Made by a program: the position numbers and the translations under genes. A stretch of 64,000 nt of DNA from Paramacrobiotus metropolitanus (Eukaryota > Tardigrada > Eutardigrada > Parachela > Macrobiotidae): positions 460,073-524,072 of the forward strand of contig NW_026570321.1 of the NCBI RefSeq assembly GCF_019649055.1, in the 5' to 3' direction. The notes beneath the pieces were generated by a model. The model saw only the letters and a list, made by a program, of their open reading frames with translations, searched no databases and was not told where the DNA came from. Shown here piece after piece: positions 23,930-35,802 of the stretch (position 1 is its first letter; each line of letters begins with the position of its first letter).

Positions 23930-24150
23930 AACCGCGCTTGATACAAATGCTATTGTTTAATAATTATCCGCTAGTTAATTTTATTAGGGCCGAGGGCGTA
24001 GTCTATTCAGCTTGACTACGATAGAAGTCAAACAGAAACAATGATTTCCTGCTACCAAAATCCATTTGGACGGTTGAACTAAGGCGCCGAGAGGCGGTGA
24101 GCTTGTGTCTCACCTGTCTTCTTGCAAACCGTGCAGAGCAAACGATAGCC
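23930..24150 (+). repeat. segmental duplication anchor 1b
   Basis: Shares blocks with 32530-32710: GGTGAGCTT, ACCGTGCAGAGCA and GCxxxCTAATTATTxA occur in the same order. Confidence 0.45.
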
Positions 24151-24639
24151 CGCTAATTATTAATCCTTCTTTATTAATTTTCGCATGACGTATGTACAGT
24201 ATGTGGTAATGTACATACTTATCTAATAAACTCCTGCTTCGTGTTTACTGGATTGACTCAGAGAATCAGTCTTTACTCTGTCGGCAACTGGCGCCAAAAT
24301 AATGCACTTAGGCCTGGGCCATTCAGGGAAGCTCAGGGAAAGTGGTGAGCAATGAGCATCTAGATGAAGTAATGAGAATCTGAAATCGCCATTTATTACA
24401 GAATGCTGCAAATGCTTGCCCAGTGCTATCGCTAATGTTAAATTTTGCATGACATATCGAAAATCAACAATTCTGCATCTTTCTGGTATTTTTAAAAGCT
24501 CAGCATTCCACATTTTTAATATGCATTAATTCGGACATATGTTTTTGAAATGAGTGTGGCATACCAGATCTCCGACTGCAGCGTTAAAAAGCCAAAATCC
24601 TCCGTCCTAAAATCTTTCGTCGCCGTATGAGACGAAATA

Positions 24640-27600
24640 TTCCGTTGTACTGCTTGGCTATGGGGCTTCCACCGGCATGCGTATACGAAATACTGTGCTT
24701 ACTGTTTTGCTCCCGCGAAGGGTGCACGGTTGCTGCAGTGTGCACGGTGTAAACTGCATCATTACTGCAGCAAATCCTGCAAGGTCTGATAATCTTTACA
24801 CTGTAACGTTATTGCACATTGTCACTACGTCCCGTCGTCCATAATAATGATTTAAGCGTAATTAAGCCCAGTTTATTTACAGACCGCTGACTGGAACAAC
24901 GGACATTTTGTGGAATGTTGTGTACTAATTGACACCCAGCTACCTCAAGTCAATGATTATTGTAAGCAAAACTTTAGCCAAGTCATGTTAAGTTCAGTGG
25001 TAAGTGGCAACTCGGGTGGCAACAGTCGTACTCGTTAGAAGCATTCACAAGCGGTAGGAGCTAACGTTTCTGACGAATTTGTTTCCGGACAATAACCCGT
25101 ATAACCCTTTTTAATATCAAAACGAACAGAACCGTGAACGACCAAACTGTATTTGTCATGGTTAATAAATTGAAATGGATTTTAGTTACAGTAGCGATTG
25201 TCAAATTTTCACTTTTTAGATTTCCCTGCCATGGTTATGATGAATAAACTCTCCATACGAATGCAGGTGATCGATTACTTGAGCAACAGTGTACTAGTAT
25301 GTAATTTACTATTACGTATGGTTATAAATGGCTACGCCTCCATAGACTTAATCTAAAAAATGATAGCTTCCATTTAACATAAAAACCAAGAACTCTGAGC
25401 AGTACTACCGCGGTACATTGAATCTCGAGAATTACTAATTAAAGCATAAATATAAATTTTGACTGTAAAGCAGTATGCCGGCACTTGCACCTTTTGTTAT
25501 TTTGATTGCTGTTGAGTACTGACTATTATAAAGATGTAGATTAAAGGTAATATGGATACTCGAGTACCGGTAGTTGTGTATTTGTTGAGCGCGAGCTGGT
25601 AACACAATCAGTTTATGATTGACATATATTTTAATTGCATATAATTATTATTGTAATTTCAAGGGGTCGATTGTCGAATGGTTTGAATAAGTATTGTAAT
25701 ACTTTGTGTTAATAATTAAAAACGCATTAATAAAATGGACTCTTTCAATGCGATTATTATGCGTTAGTTAAATACTACCTTCTTGAACGTGTGGTATACG
25801 AGAGCTGGAGCCACATCAACCCAAGAAATTCTGCTCATGTTTCCGCCCCATCCGCATCCGAAAATATTGGACGACTTCTATGCATGCCTCAGTTTCCTCA
25901 AGGTGTACTAGCGAAGTACTGTGCTTCAGTTGGTTGCTTTTGCGTATATAATTAGGTTTCGGCATCCTCTCATCGCATCGCATAAAAAGGCATGGTCATT
26001 TATTGCCCCTCCATCTACAACGCCTGTTTCTTCGTACCGGGAGTGTCTGAGCACCATTTTGTTTAACACCTTTCCGATTAATGAGACCGGTCTTAAACAC
26101 ACCAAAAACTGCAATTTCGGGGCGGGGCTCTTCTGGCCAGCGCAACACCGCCGGATGACGCCGGTGTGCTGGGATACGAACATCACCATGGATTTCATAG
26201 GACGAGAATTGATCGTGCATGCTACGCGAGATATACAGATACGTACCCCGGGGCTGTGTGATGTACGTAGGAGCATTTGTGCTGCATCCCAAAGGGCGCG
26301 AGGAAGACTCTGTTTATCGTGCTTTGTTTTCAGTTGCGCCACAACGAACTGTTGAATGATTTTGAACTTTATCACCTGACACGCACGGAACGCCGAAAAA
26401 CATTCCAAGACATCTACGGCTATCCCTGTGAATGTCGCATGTGCACTGAAGATTACGTAAGTAACGACCTCGCAATTTTCTCGTAGCTTGTCTCAAACCG
26501 AAACATCATAATTATAATAAAATCATGCCATGGAAACGGCACTACTGGTGCTGCACCAAGTATCTGCTATGTGATTAAGCGGCCTATTTCCGCTGTCGCC
26601 GAGGCTGTATAATTCAGTAATGACTTTTGAATTTTGTGTGGAAAACTTTACACGTACAGCATATTGAATAAATATACAAACTGTAAAAAAGTCCTGTCAT
26701 TGTAACGTAGCGATGAAACTTTGTATTATGTGCGAGATATATAAAGTACGAGTAGAAACAATTTGAGTTTTTAACAATTAACAATTGTTTGCTGTTACTT
26801 CCGTAACGAACTTCCGTAACGGACACATACATTTTTGCAGTGGTTCTGAATTAAGAGGACGTACGTTGCGTTCCGGTCGAAAATATGAAAGCGTTGTAAT
26901 AATATCACGTACAATTTAGCGGATTAAGCATTACAATGAACTTTTTCGGGATAAAACAAGTCATAACAGTTGCTACTCGTATATTATCGTTTTTACAATA
27001 CTTATTGATCTTGAGTACTTAATTAATCTTTCTGACTGTATGTCCGTGCTTTAATTTATGGTCAGTGCTATGCGCCCCGACAACCGGGGCGCAAAGCAAA
27101 TTGGCTGTGCGCCCCGATCGGGGCGCGAAGTAAAATGGCTATGCGCCCCGTCAGGACGCGCAGAAAATTGGCTGTGCGCCCCGAATATTCGGCGTAAAAA
27201 ATCGTGGCTAATTATGGTAAATTTGTTAGTACGCACTCACAGAACGGTCCAAAGGTTACCAGAATATTTACCTAAAGACACGTGACCTTGAATGCGCATA
27301 AATGTTTATGGCTTGTAGGACTGATTAGAACATTATTAACAAATGAATGAGACACTTATGGGGAAAGAAATCGGATGTACTGCAATTATCGAATTTTTAT
27401 CACGGTGCGGCAAATGCGAAAGTTCAGACGCTCTAGTACAGGTGCGCTTTTTGTCGGGGAGGTGCCGTTACTTCGGCGGGTGCCACTATTTTTTAAACAG
27501 TATATTTTGTAGGGGGCCAATATTTTTTGAAACCAAGAGCGCATCCTGCTCTATAGAAACTGACGCTATAGTTGGTGTAGTTACCGGGTATATGGATACA

Positions 27601-29930
27601 TGCAATTACACAATCACTTGCCTGCAGCATCCCGGGCATGCTGCATACAATTGCTTGCTAGCAAATTAGCAACACCACCACGTTTTTGGTTACGGTCTAA
27701 CTAAGTACTAGTTTACTCCGCTTGACATTTATTAACGACGCAATATGCGGCAATTTCTGGGGTGCCCTAATTTTCAAACTTAACAGGGAGTTCGAGGTGC
27801 GCATATTACAGGAGTGCCCTTAATGGGTGGGTGCCACAAATTCAGATAATTCCGTATTGACTTTTTGCGTACTGTTACTCTATCATGGCGATTTGCGCAA
27901 TGGATTCGGGTCCGAAAATGCATTTCGAAAGTGCGAAGGAGAACAATGGTGTACAGGAAATGATGAAGCCGGTTTACCTGCGCGAGTATCGGGAAGGCTC
28001 TAATACCATGAATGACAAATCCAGCCACGAAAAAAATGAAAATTTTGGCGGCAGAAGTTATGTTAATAGTGAAACACAAAAAATCGTGCAAGATTATCCA
28101 CTGTAGGTACAAAGTGGTCCAAGTCTTTAAAACCCTTGAAACCTTTAAAACCTTTAAAACCTTTAAAACCTTTAAAACCTTTAAAACCTTTAAAACCTTT
28201 AAAACCGCTTTTCGAAAAATCACTATCAAACTATACATTAGTAAAAACCATTAAAACCTTAAAACCGCTTTTTGAGAAATCACTGTCGATCCGATGTATT
28301 TATTAAATAAAACGTTTGGTTTTATTAGTTTTAATAGTTTTAAAATTAGATTTGGACCACTTTGTACAAGCTTGTCCGGTAATTTCTGACGAATCAGTAC
28401 AGCGATTTACACAAATTTGCGTGTTACGCCAAACTTCACACTACGGCGCGCCACGCCACACCGTTTAAACACGTAACTTGCATGTGGCTGGCTGGTGGCT
28501 TGGTACACGCCATATAATTTAATGAGAATAATAGTAACTGCCTGGCAGAAGGTGGCTAGAAATTGGTCGGTGCAGTAAGCGACAATCTGACTGCGGAGCG
28601 CACTTAAGGAATTTGATGAACGTAGTGAAGTGGCCATCGTTATAAGCGCAAAATTCGCGCTAGCTGTACCTTTACGTAGGAAATTACCGGACAAGCTTGT
28701 ACCTACCCTCAGATTATCGGTGTTAAAGGTTAAATACAAAAAATTCATGGCGCAGAGCAGCGTAATGCCGTGGTCACAAATAGTAATTAATTATTATATC
28801 AGGGGCGCACAGCCAATTTACTCATTTACTTTGCGCCCGGTATACCGGGCGCATAGCCAGTTTACTTCGCGCCCTGATTGTCGGGGCGCACAGCCATTTC
28901 GTTAATTTATTCCCATACCACAAAATCATGGTATAGGTACCACAAGTTGTTTTCATATTGTTTCTGCTCGTGAGAAAATATTTTTTCATGCGCATAGGAA
29001 GCGGAAATCAACCCTCTTAAGTGCGGCACTGTTGGTTGCACGGAACGACTTCCCAGTGATGACCGGACTCTGTCGGCATGCCCCCACTGTGGCGCTATCA
29101 ACGCTGATCGCTTAGCGCAGTACCGGAGGTTCATGGCGGACTACCACAACACCATTCTGTATATCACAGATAAGCAAGACAAAAATGACAAAAAAACGGA
29201 ACTCTTTTTGGAGATGGAAGACGCTGGAATTTTACATTCCGATGCGCATATACGCTTCGTATGCCAGCCATACCGCGGATGCCAGAAATGGCCCGGGGGA
29301 GACGAGGAAAAACTGCATATCCTGTTGCAGGAACTCATCGTATGCGTGCGGTAATTGCCATATTATAGTTCCAAACCGGTAGCATTTTCTAACAGATTTT
29401 AAAAAATTGCAGAAAGCTGTGCCCCAAGTGGGATGTATGGCGTGCTCACCATATGCTGCACACCAACTCTTATTTATTGAAAAAGGGAAATGGGGCCGGC
29501 GACTTAATTGCTATGCTCTCTTTTGCGCCCTGCAAGAGGGGATTCCAAAGCCAATATAAACGATGCCAGTCCGTTAGCGCTCGAGCTGGCCAAGGAAGCA
29601 CATGAAATTTTTACAAAACTCTGTGGTGCGAACTCACATTTTGCAAATCGCACTCTGGGGCAGGTTAAGAACGTTGAAGCAAAAGTCAAACACAGGATGT
29701 TTAGCTTGGAAACAGTCCTCCGTAAATTGTCTGATAAGATTTACTTGATCCGTTTCGCCGGCAGGAAGCTCCGTGAAATTACCGGCGAATCTCGATCAAC
29801 GGCTTTTCATAGGCAACGTTTAAGTCTAGCGGTAGTCACAGGAAATGCAACGGCGGTTTTGTGCACATTTAGCGCACGTTATAAAATCACTAATGACACT
29901 AACGATTTTGGATGTTTTTCGAATGTTTAA
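24640..29930 (+). CDS. SMYD-like MYND/SET protein gene, degenerate
   Basis: Exons that I can support: about 24640-24783, 24883-24999, about 26040-26262, 26334-26456, 29022-29339 and 29413 onward. Most junctions are phase 0 with good GT/AG signals (GTAAGT at 25000 and 26457, CAG before 24883 and 26334). Exons 1-2 make a full MYND zinc finger (YCAYC, LLQCARCKLHHYCSKSC, then DWNNGHFVEC). The SET part has ILFNTFPIN and NCNFGAGLF, but the family's NHSC cofactor motif is replaced (MTPVCWDTN). The post-SET Cys cluster is present (CECRMC, then CGTVGC and CPHCG). A C-terminal helical region follows. SMYD proteins methylate lysines; loss of NHSC argues for a dead enzyme or a pseudogene. A one-base break in a G4 run at 29538-29541 shifts the frame. 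The last 65 residues match the repeat family at 7837-8238, so the 3' end may be invaded by a repeat. Confidence 0.55.
25460..25510 (+). repeat. 3' tail fragment of the dispersed repeat family
   Basis: Matches the sequence just after the 7837-8238 stop (TGTAAAG, then GCACTTGCACCTTTTGTT-like). It lies in a proposed intron of the SMYD-like gene. Confidence 0.4.
28104..28707. repeat. composite of three linked inverted repeats
   Basis: GTACAAAGTGGTCCAA at about 28110 is inverted at 28352-28367. The next 23 bases (28364-28386) are inverted perfectly at 28681-28703. GTAGGTACAA at the left edge is inverted at the right edge (about 28698-28707). The result is a chain of hairpin arms around a satellite and a spacer of about 290 bp. 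Confidence 0.65.
28133..28206 (+). repeat. 9-bp satellite, AAAACCTTT units
   Basis: About eight tandem copies of AAAACCTTT, with a degenerate trailing copy at about 28250. On the minus strand it reads as repeated LKV, which is a by-product. Confidence 0.9.
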
Positions 29931-31009
29931 ATTTTGATCATTTTACATAAGTAGTATAAATCTGCGCAGGCTTATGTGACGTGAGTACTGGCCGCTGCCG
30001 AATAAAGTCACCATTTGCTCGATCGCACCAGAGTTATGTTTTTATTTTACTGTGCGTGTTTTCATACGTGTACGTGTTTTTTATCTTACTGTTCTTGTTT
30101 TCCCGAAGTCAAATGACTAATTTACTGTAGATCAGGTATCTGTACAGCTGTGTCTTTTCTGGATCATTATTTAAATCTTTTCACATTCTGCTGATATTGA
30201 GACTCGATCTAAACAGTACACGGTCACTCCAAAGTAAATCAGGCCGGAAAACGGCATTGAAAGTGATAAGTCTAAGGTAGGTCACTGAGCATTTATCTGT
30301 TAATTACTTTTAAATCCTCTTTAAACCGGTATATTTTTATTTGGAACAGGAAATTGAATGAATTGTTGGGAGCTAGTTGTAGGGGTTCAAAGCAGTTTGT
30401 GTGGTACTGCAACGAATTATTAACTAGTGATAACATGTACAATCCGAGTGCCCACATAAAGGCATCGGAATACTCTGTGCATGATACTTGAAATTTTTAA
30501 TAGTTAATTGTAGTATAATGCAGCTTGGTGCACCACCAGCGGCAAGTCGCGATGCTGCCTATATTTTTTTGTATGCGAAATGTTTCGGTCGCAATAACTG
30601 TTACGATATGCTGCGGTTATATAAGCCATGCAATCTCCTAGATTGAGATTTATTCGGATGTATTTCGTCTGTATATTGTACGTATTTAACACGAGAGTAG
30701 AGTGAGCAGTTACATACAAAAAAAGCTCTACGTATAGCCTTTTGTCCTTGCGCTGAAAATTCATTAACGGTGTATCTGTGCTGCGGAGTAACTTTCCTGC
30801 TATTAAGCGCCAACATTGAAATGCGTTTTGATGCGTTTTAATGAAAGTATTGTTTAATGACATTGCGTTTTAATGAAAGTTTCTGGAATATCCCTTCCGT
30901 TGCTGGCTTATGCAGAGTAATCAGAATGCACCAATGATCAACGGGTCATCTCCTAAATTCCTAACCTACCCTAGAATTTTAGAACGTGCACAGTATAAAA
31001 CCGTTTTGC

Positions 31010-31285
31010 CATCAAACGAGTTTTCTGCGAATCAAACCAGTCTAAGCATTCATGATAATTTTTATGAACTGCTGCGATGCGTACCTACTGTATGTGTAAA
31101 GAAGACGCAGTGACGCGGTCACAAAGAGCCATTAAGAGTATGATCTAGGGCCGCAAAGATCCTCTGATACTATGAGATACGGTGCAAAAACCCAAAACAG
31201 TGGCAGTGAAACCCAGAACCGTATTTCCATTAAACTGAAACCGTTTGTTTTCGTTGAAGACGGTCCAAGAAACCAGTTAGAGCAA
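31010..31285 (+). repeat. segmental duplication anchor 2a
   Basis: A diverged copy of 22530-22770; see the blocks listed there. Reads ACAAAGAGCCATTAAG and TTGAAGACGGTCCAAGAAACC. Confidence 0.5.
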
Positions 31286-31997
31286 AGAGCATACAAAGTT
31301 CGTAGAACCATCGACAGACGATAGAACCATCGGCAACGATCTTGCCCAGTTTCTCATTAGTTTATCGCATGCCTGTTTCAGTCCGGTCATTTCCTTGGTC
31401 TTCATCTGTCCACCGGCATCAGTGTGCACCACAAAGAGAAGATGACCCTTATCTCGCACTTGTTTCCGTTAAGGGAAGTAAGCGGCGTATGTCGGATGGC
31501 GCAAGCTGCATGGTATCGGATCTTGTCCAGCCAAAACGCACTGTGTCTGCCTTTTGCCGCAATCGTATTAGTGCTGGGATTATTCCCAGCATGCCCAAAT
31601 TGACACCTAAACGGATTCTGAATCTGCTTATTGATTCTAAAAGAAACATCTGGGAAAACTGTGTCCCATGCTCCGTTACAAATGCAACATTCCGTATTCG
31701 TTGGTAACACAATCTGAAAGCCCATTGATAAAATTTATGTTCTTTGCAGCTTCGGCTGCTATTCGTGTGTTCATTTTCGTAAGATTTCTAATATTTTTGG
31801 GAGTATTGTTGTTAGAGGGATCAGGCTTGTGGATACCCTCACCGGTCCAAAAGTAACGAGCTGCCCGACCAGACGAGCAGTGGCAGTCCGAAGCGCAACT
31901 TCCGCCGTTATAATAGCTAACCAACGGCATTACCGCTTCGGTACAAATCTCTTCGTTTCGACAAAAGATCATTCAGAAATACAGCATCTATATGACC

Positions 31998-32072
31998 AAA
32001 ACACAATATTAAGCGACAATATTAAGCGACATGAAGCGACATTAAGCGACATGAAGCGACAATATTAAGCGA
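31998..32072 (+). repeat. short tandem repeat, AATATTAAGCGAC / ATGAAGCGAC units
   Basis: Six to seven units alternate between AATATTAAGCGAC and ATGAAGCGAC or ATTAAGCGAC. Confidence 0.75.
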
Positions 32073-32265
32073 TCACGGAATGTAACACCTGGGGCAGTAA
32101 ATTTAATGCAATATGTTCGAAACGTGCTACTAAAATGACTAAACTATCAAAATGTTGACTGCACCGAGCGCAGCGAGGTGCTACAGTTACAAATTTTTTC
32201 TGCCTCCTCGAAGTGTGTTGCGAATATGTTAACTACAGATATTTCACAAACTCCACAAGTTAGAG

Positions 32266-32413
32266 ATGGCAGCGGCCGTCTAAACGGCTGACCTTTCGGC
32301 TGACGGCCGGCTGACTCATTGCGGCTGATGCTCCCAGCCGGCTTAAGCAGCCGGCTTGGGATCGGCTATGGCTTGCAAAAATCCTCAGCCGGCTCTCGGC
32401 CGGCCGCTGCCAT
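32266..32413. repeat. 148-bp GC-rich palindromic MITE
   Basis: The terminal inverted repeats ATGGCAGCGGCCG (32266-32278) and CGGCCGCTGCCAT (32401-32413) are exact. The interior is packed with CGGCTGA and AGCCGGC sub-palindromes. No coding capacity. Confidence 0.7.
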
Positions 32414-32710
32414 TTCTACCACAAGTTCCATTCTCCAGTGGTACGGAAACTGCGCGCTTTGCTACCGTACGCATATTATCGGTTGTAGAGCAGGAGGTAG
32501 AAAGTCATGCACGACAGCAAACACAATAATTACTATTTTCTGTGCAAACGAAGTCCAGTTGGGCGGTTCAAATAAAGCATAAGCGCCGGAGGGGGTGAGC
32601 TTCTGTTTCGGCAGTCCTGACAACCAGCTTTCTTGCTATGACCGTGCAGAGCAGAGCAACCTTCCAGACAACAGCCACTAATTATTGACCCCTCTCTATT
32701 TCGCAATGAC
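32410..32710 (+). repeat. segmental duplication anchor 2b
   Basis: A diverged copy of the 23930-24150 neighbourhood, sharing GGTGAGCTT, ACCGTGCAGAGCA and ACTAATTATTGA. Confidence 0.45.
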
Positions 32711-32731
32711 TCGTGAGTGATATTACATCTC

Positions 32732-33355
32732 TACGAGGAGGAGCTACCTTGGCCCGATCAAAGGCATACGCCCGACCATAAACCGATCACTGCTTCCATG
32801 TTTGTGCAACACGGCTTACTACCCAGCGACGGCAGCCTGCCGCAACAGCATGTAAAGTTTGACCATTCGTTTATTATCTAATTCGAACACCCTCTCTCCT
32901 GTATCCTTTGAAATCTTGTTCAACTAATATTCAAAAATTTGGAAAAAAAGGAGACATGCAGATATGTTATATTTCTACCACGAGAACCATGTCAGTTTTC
33001 CGTAAATGCAGGCACTTTCTTGGACCTGTTGACCGAAGTCCTGTGCTATGTCTGTGAGAAATTCCGCCACTCGAAAGTTTCTTGGTTTGCAATGGACCAG
33101 CTCCTAACAATCTGCTTAAAATTTTCTGTTTCCGTAATATTTTTAAACATTAGTTGGAAAGTTTGAAAAGGAGTGGAAATAGCACGGGGTGTAAAAGTTT
33201 TAATGAACAACAGATGTGCGTGCCGTACGCTGCCATCGCAGGGCGGCGAAGCCGTGTACGAAACCACGTGGCTCTGCGTGTACAGACACGGGCACAGTGA
33301 TCGGTTTATGGTCGCGCATATGCCTTTGATCGGGCCAAGGTAGCTCCTCCTCGTA
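32732..33355. repeat. inverted repeat, arms of about 60 bp
   Basis: 32732-32792 and 33295-33355 are reverse complements with very few differences (TACGAGGAGGAGCTACC end, ACCGATCACTG end). Each arm has an open frame reading YEEELPWPDQRH, so a short coding-derived segment may have been copied in inverted orientation. Confidence 0.7.
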
Positions 33356-34012
33356 TATATAATCGCGTAAGCCTTAATCTTTGTTGAGTTCGTCAGCTCG
33401 ACGCACTGATCCAAACTGGCGTGACGATGTATATTTGATAGCATTTAAAGTGTAGATTTGCCATCACAAATCAGTTTTTGAAGAAAAAGTTAAATTTGAG
33501 AGAAAACTATCAAAAACTTTGACATGCAAAGTCTATGGGAAAAGCCAAGAACCCACCACTGCTAAACCGACCACCCCATCACTGTCTCAACAGCTAATAC
33601 TGTACGCTTTTTCGACAGTTTCGCACTTTCGCGAATTTCACGTCCTATAACAGATACTCACTGTACTAACAATAAGTTTATATTTTTCATCAAATTTTTG
33701 TTTTGAGAAGGAAAATAAAACGAAAGGAAGAAGGCAAACAGGGCTGAGAAATGAGAAGATTCTGGGCTGGGTACGGTTCTAAAGTCTGTTTTCAAGTACC
33801 TGACACCCGATGTGGTTTGTTTTGGCTTAACTATATACCGTAAAGAGCCTTCCCGGGCGGACGCGCTAAATTTTTCGAAATTTGCTACTTTATCGTTTTC
33901 GATAAAAAAGGCAAGGTGGTGTTCGAGAAAGGCAAGCGGGTTAATTTCGAATCTCCAGGTTTTGCTTTGAAGAACAGCAAGCAGTTTACTCCGCATCGTA
34001 CGCATGGGCTAT

Positions 34013-34342
34013 GCGAGGATATTAGCAAACCATGGTAGCGGTGGTACCATTGTTTTAAGCAAAAATTTTTTTAACAGCAGATTCGAAATCAGCGTTATTG
34101 ATTCACCTAGAAAAATTTTCAAACTGTAGAAAGCACCTTTTTTTGGATTCGACTCTCTTGCTACCACCCACGGTATCTGTAGGGTGCTTGGGCCCCGGCA
34201 ATCAGAATTTCATTTTGACCTTTTCCTGTTTTGAAGAATGATTTCTAGATCAGAAAAATGCACTGAAGTTAATGCTGCGGTTAGTTTTTGCTTAAGACAA
34301 ATTAAGGGTACCACCGCTACCGTCGTTTGCTAATATCCTCGC
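34013..34342. repeat. 330-bp inverted-repeat element (MITE-like)
   Basis: The arms 34013-34048 and 34307-34342 are near-perfect reverse complements (GCGAGGATATTAGCAAAC and GGTAGCGGTGGTACC). Pairing continues weakly inward through TTTTAAGCAAAAA. No coding capacity. Confidence 0.75.
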
Positions 34343-35449
34343 GTAGATCATGATCGTACGTGCTGTTTGCAATAAATAACGTTTGATACGTACATTTTAA
34401 CGTAAATCGACCACAGTGCAGCTACTGTATCTGTATTCTGTACAATGTAAAAATTATGTTCCGTTTAAGAACGGGTGGAGGGGAGTTGGATGTAGCACGA
34501 ATTGCATGATATAAGTTTAAAGTTGGAATGCTTCATTATTAAATTACAAGGTACAAATAAGTTTTTCATTGTTCGCTATACAGCGTATTGGAAGGCGGAG
34601 CCGCAGGCGACGCCGAGCTGCGGCGCGAGCTGAGCTCGCGGAGCAGCAAGCATGCCAGTGTAGGGATGGCGTATAGAGTGTGTGCTGTACTACTGCGTCC
34701 GTACAGCTTCTTATCTGTTCTCTGTCTTTCCATTGTGTTCTGTTGCGTTGTGTAGACGCGGATGTGATTTCTGATATTTTGTTCTTTTGCATTCGATGTT
34801 TGATCATCTCACGCATGTGCAGCCTCAGCCGCTTGGCTTGCACGCCAGCGTCAGGGCATATTCCCTTCATGGTAGCAGATCATGTTACGATTCTACGGTG
34901 TAGCATGGTGGTAGCGTGTGCAAAGTGTGCACTGAACTAGTTGACCTTTAATGCATTTATAAATGATTGGGAACAATTGCACATTTATTTGCCGGACTCC
35001 CAAACCGCAACAGATCGGAAGGAGGAAAACCAGGCCATACGATTCCCGGGTCAAAGCAGCGGATGCTCAGCCATGCGAAAAACCGTCATGAATTCCGGAC
35101 ACGTCCGAAGAAGCCCACAGGAATCAACGAAGGATTGCCCATCGACGCACGCAGCCCGACTCCAATCGACAACGGATCCATCTTCCGTGCGATTGCCAAC
35201 GAGAAGCCAGCAGAGGACCAGACACGACCAAGCAAGATACGTGTTTCCATAATTTTTATGCGCTGTACGAAACAGTGCCCCAAACCTCTGCCCGAATTTC
35301 CAGAAATGCTGACCTTTACATCACGCAGAAAATCGCAACACGCGCCAGAATTCTGCAGATTTCCTGGTATTACCTGTATCAGCAGTCAGCAGAGAGCGAC
35401 GACCGAACAATGGAGTCTGGGTCAAACAGTCACGCGGATACAGCTCTAA
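34343..35449. other. flank left of the giant element
   Basis: No supported gene. A GC-rich patch at 34590-34660 carries the short palindrome CGCGAGCTGAGCTCGCG. Single TGACCTTT copies occur at about 34941 and 35308, outside the LTR-defined element, so the element may once have extended further or a related element may have inserted here. Confidence 0.35.
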
Positions 35450-35802
35450 AGCTAGATCCAGAATAGATCCAGGAACAGAGACAGAAACAGAATCTATCCT
35501 GCGGAGTGAGCTATGCAGTATGGATAGCGAACTACGCGGAAACACGAAACGTCGCACTGCTAATAGCTGACTTTTAATATTGAAAGTCTGGAGAACAGAA
35601 AATCAACAACTGATCGGCGCAGCTCGATCGTAAAACGTAGAGCCAATTCAACAGCGTGCAGCGCTGTGCAGCACGTGCTATGCCGCGCCCACTATCAGAA
35701 CGCAAGCCAATCACAAGAGACACAACACAGACACGTAGTCCAAAGGCGTAGCGCCACAGGCGTAGCGCCACTGACGTGAACGCTAGTGATCCCGGTCTCA
35801 CA
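35450..35802 (-). repeat. 3' LTR of the giant element (left end)
   Basis: Aligns with 60759-61099 in the same orientation. On the minus strand it starts TGTGAGACCGGGATC. The copy carries an extra AGGCGTAGCGCCAC unit (about 35745-35772) and many substitutions. Its outer end reads AGCTAGATCC where the other LTR has TGGTAGATCC, so the terminal CA has been lost. Confidence 0.8.

Larger units (their letters stand above)
21906..24639. other. intergenic with old repeats
   Basis: Two segments here (about 22530-22770 and 23930-24150) match two segments at 31010-31285 and 32410-32710 in the same order and at nearly the same spacing. The region is otherwise AT-rich. The 22467-22736 frame is not recognised. 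Confidence 0.4.
27060..28905. repeat. inverted GC-rich arms made of mini-palindromes
   Basis: 27060-27205 and 28800-28905 are diverged reverse complements. Each consists of units GGCTGTGCGCCCC...GGGGCGC, themselves palindromic, spaced by AAATTGG or AAATGG. The arms enclose about 1.6 kb with no transposase frame. A foldback-type element is the best explanation. Confidence 0.6.
26457..29021 (+). other. large proposed intron of the SMYD-like gene, filled with repeats
   Basis: It starts with GTAAGT at 26457 and ends with CTCTTAAG before 29022. Both neighbouring exons end or begin in phase 0. It holds the GC-rich inverted arms at 27060-27205 and 28800-28905, the composite at 28104-28707, and no supported coding exon. 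Confidence 0.45.
29934..34012. other. gene-poor, repeat-rich stretch
   Basis: No supported gene. It contains segmental duplication anchors (31010-31285, 32410-32710), an AAGCGACATTAAGCGAC-type tandem patch, a GC-rich palindromic element and one long inverted repeat, all listed separately. Confidence 0.4.

Noticed and set aside
28133-28206. Repeated LKV peptide on the minus strand
   Set aside because: A translation of the 9-bp satellite, not a gene.
27060-28905. CRISPR-like array, because of regularly spaced GC-rich palindromes
   Set aside because: Units are few, spacers are short and similar, introns nearby are eukaryotic and there is no cas gene.
31277-31712. Minus-strand frame (HTDAGGQMKTKEMTGLKQACDK) faintly like the C-terminal region of alanyl-tRNA synthetase
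   Set aside because: The resemblance is short, nearby frames do not continue the protein, and no splice sites support it. Not listed as a gene.
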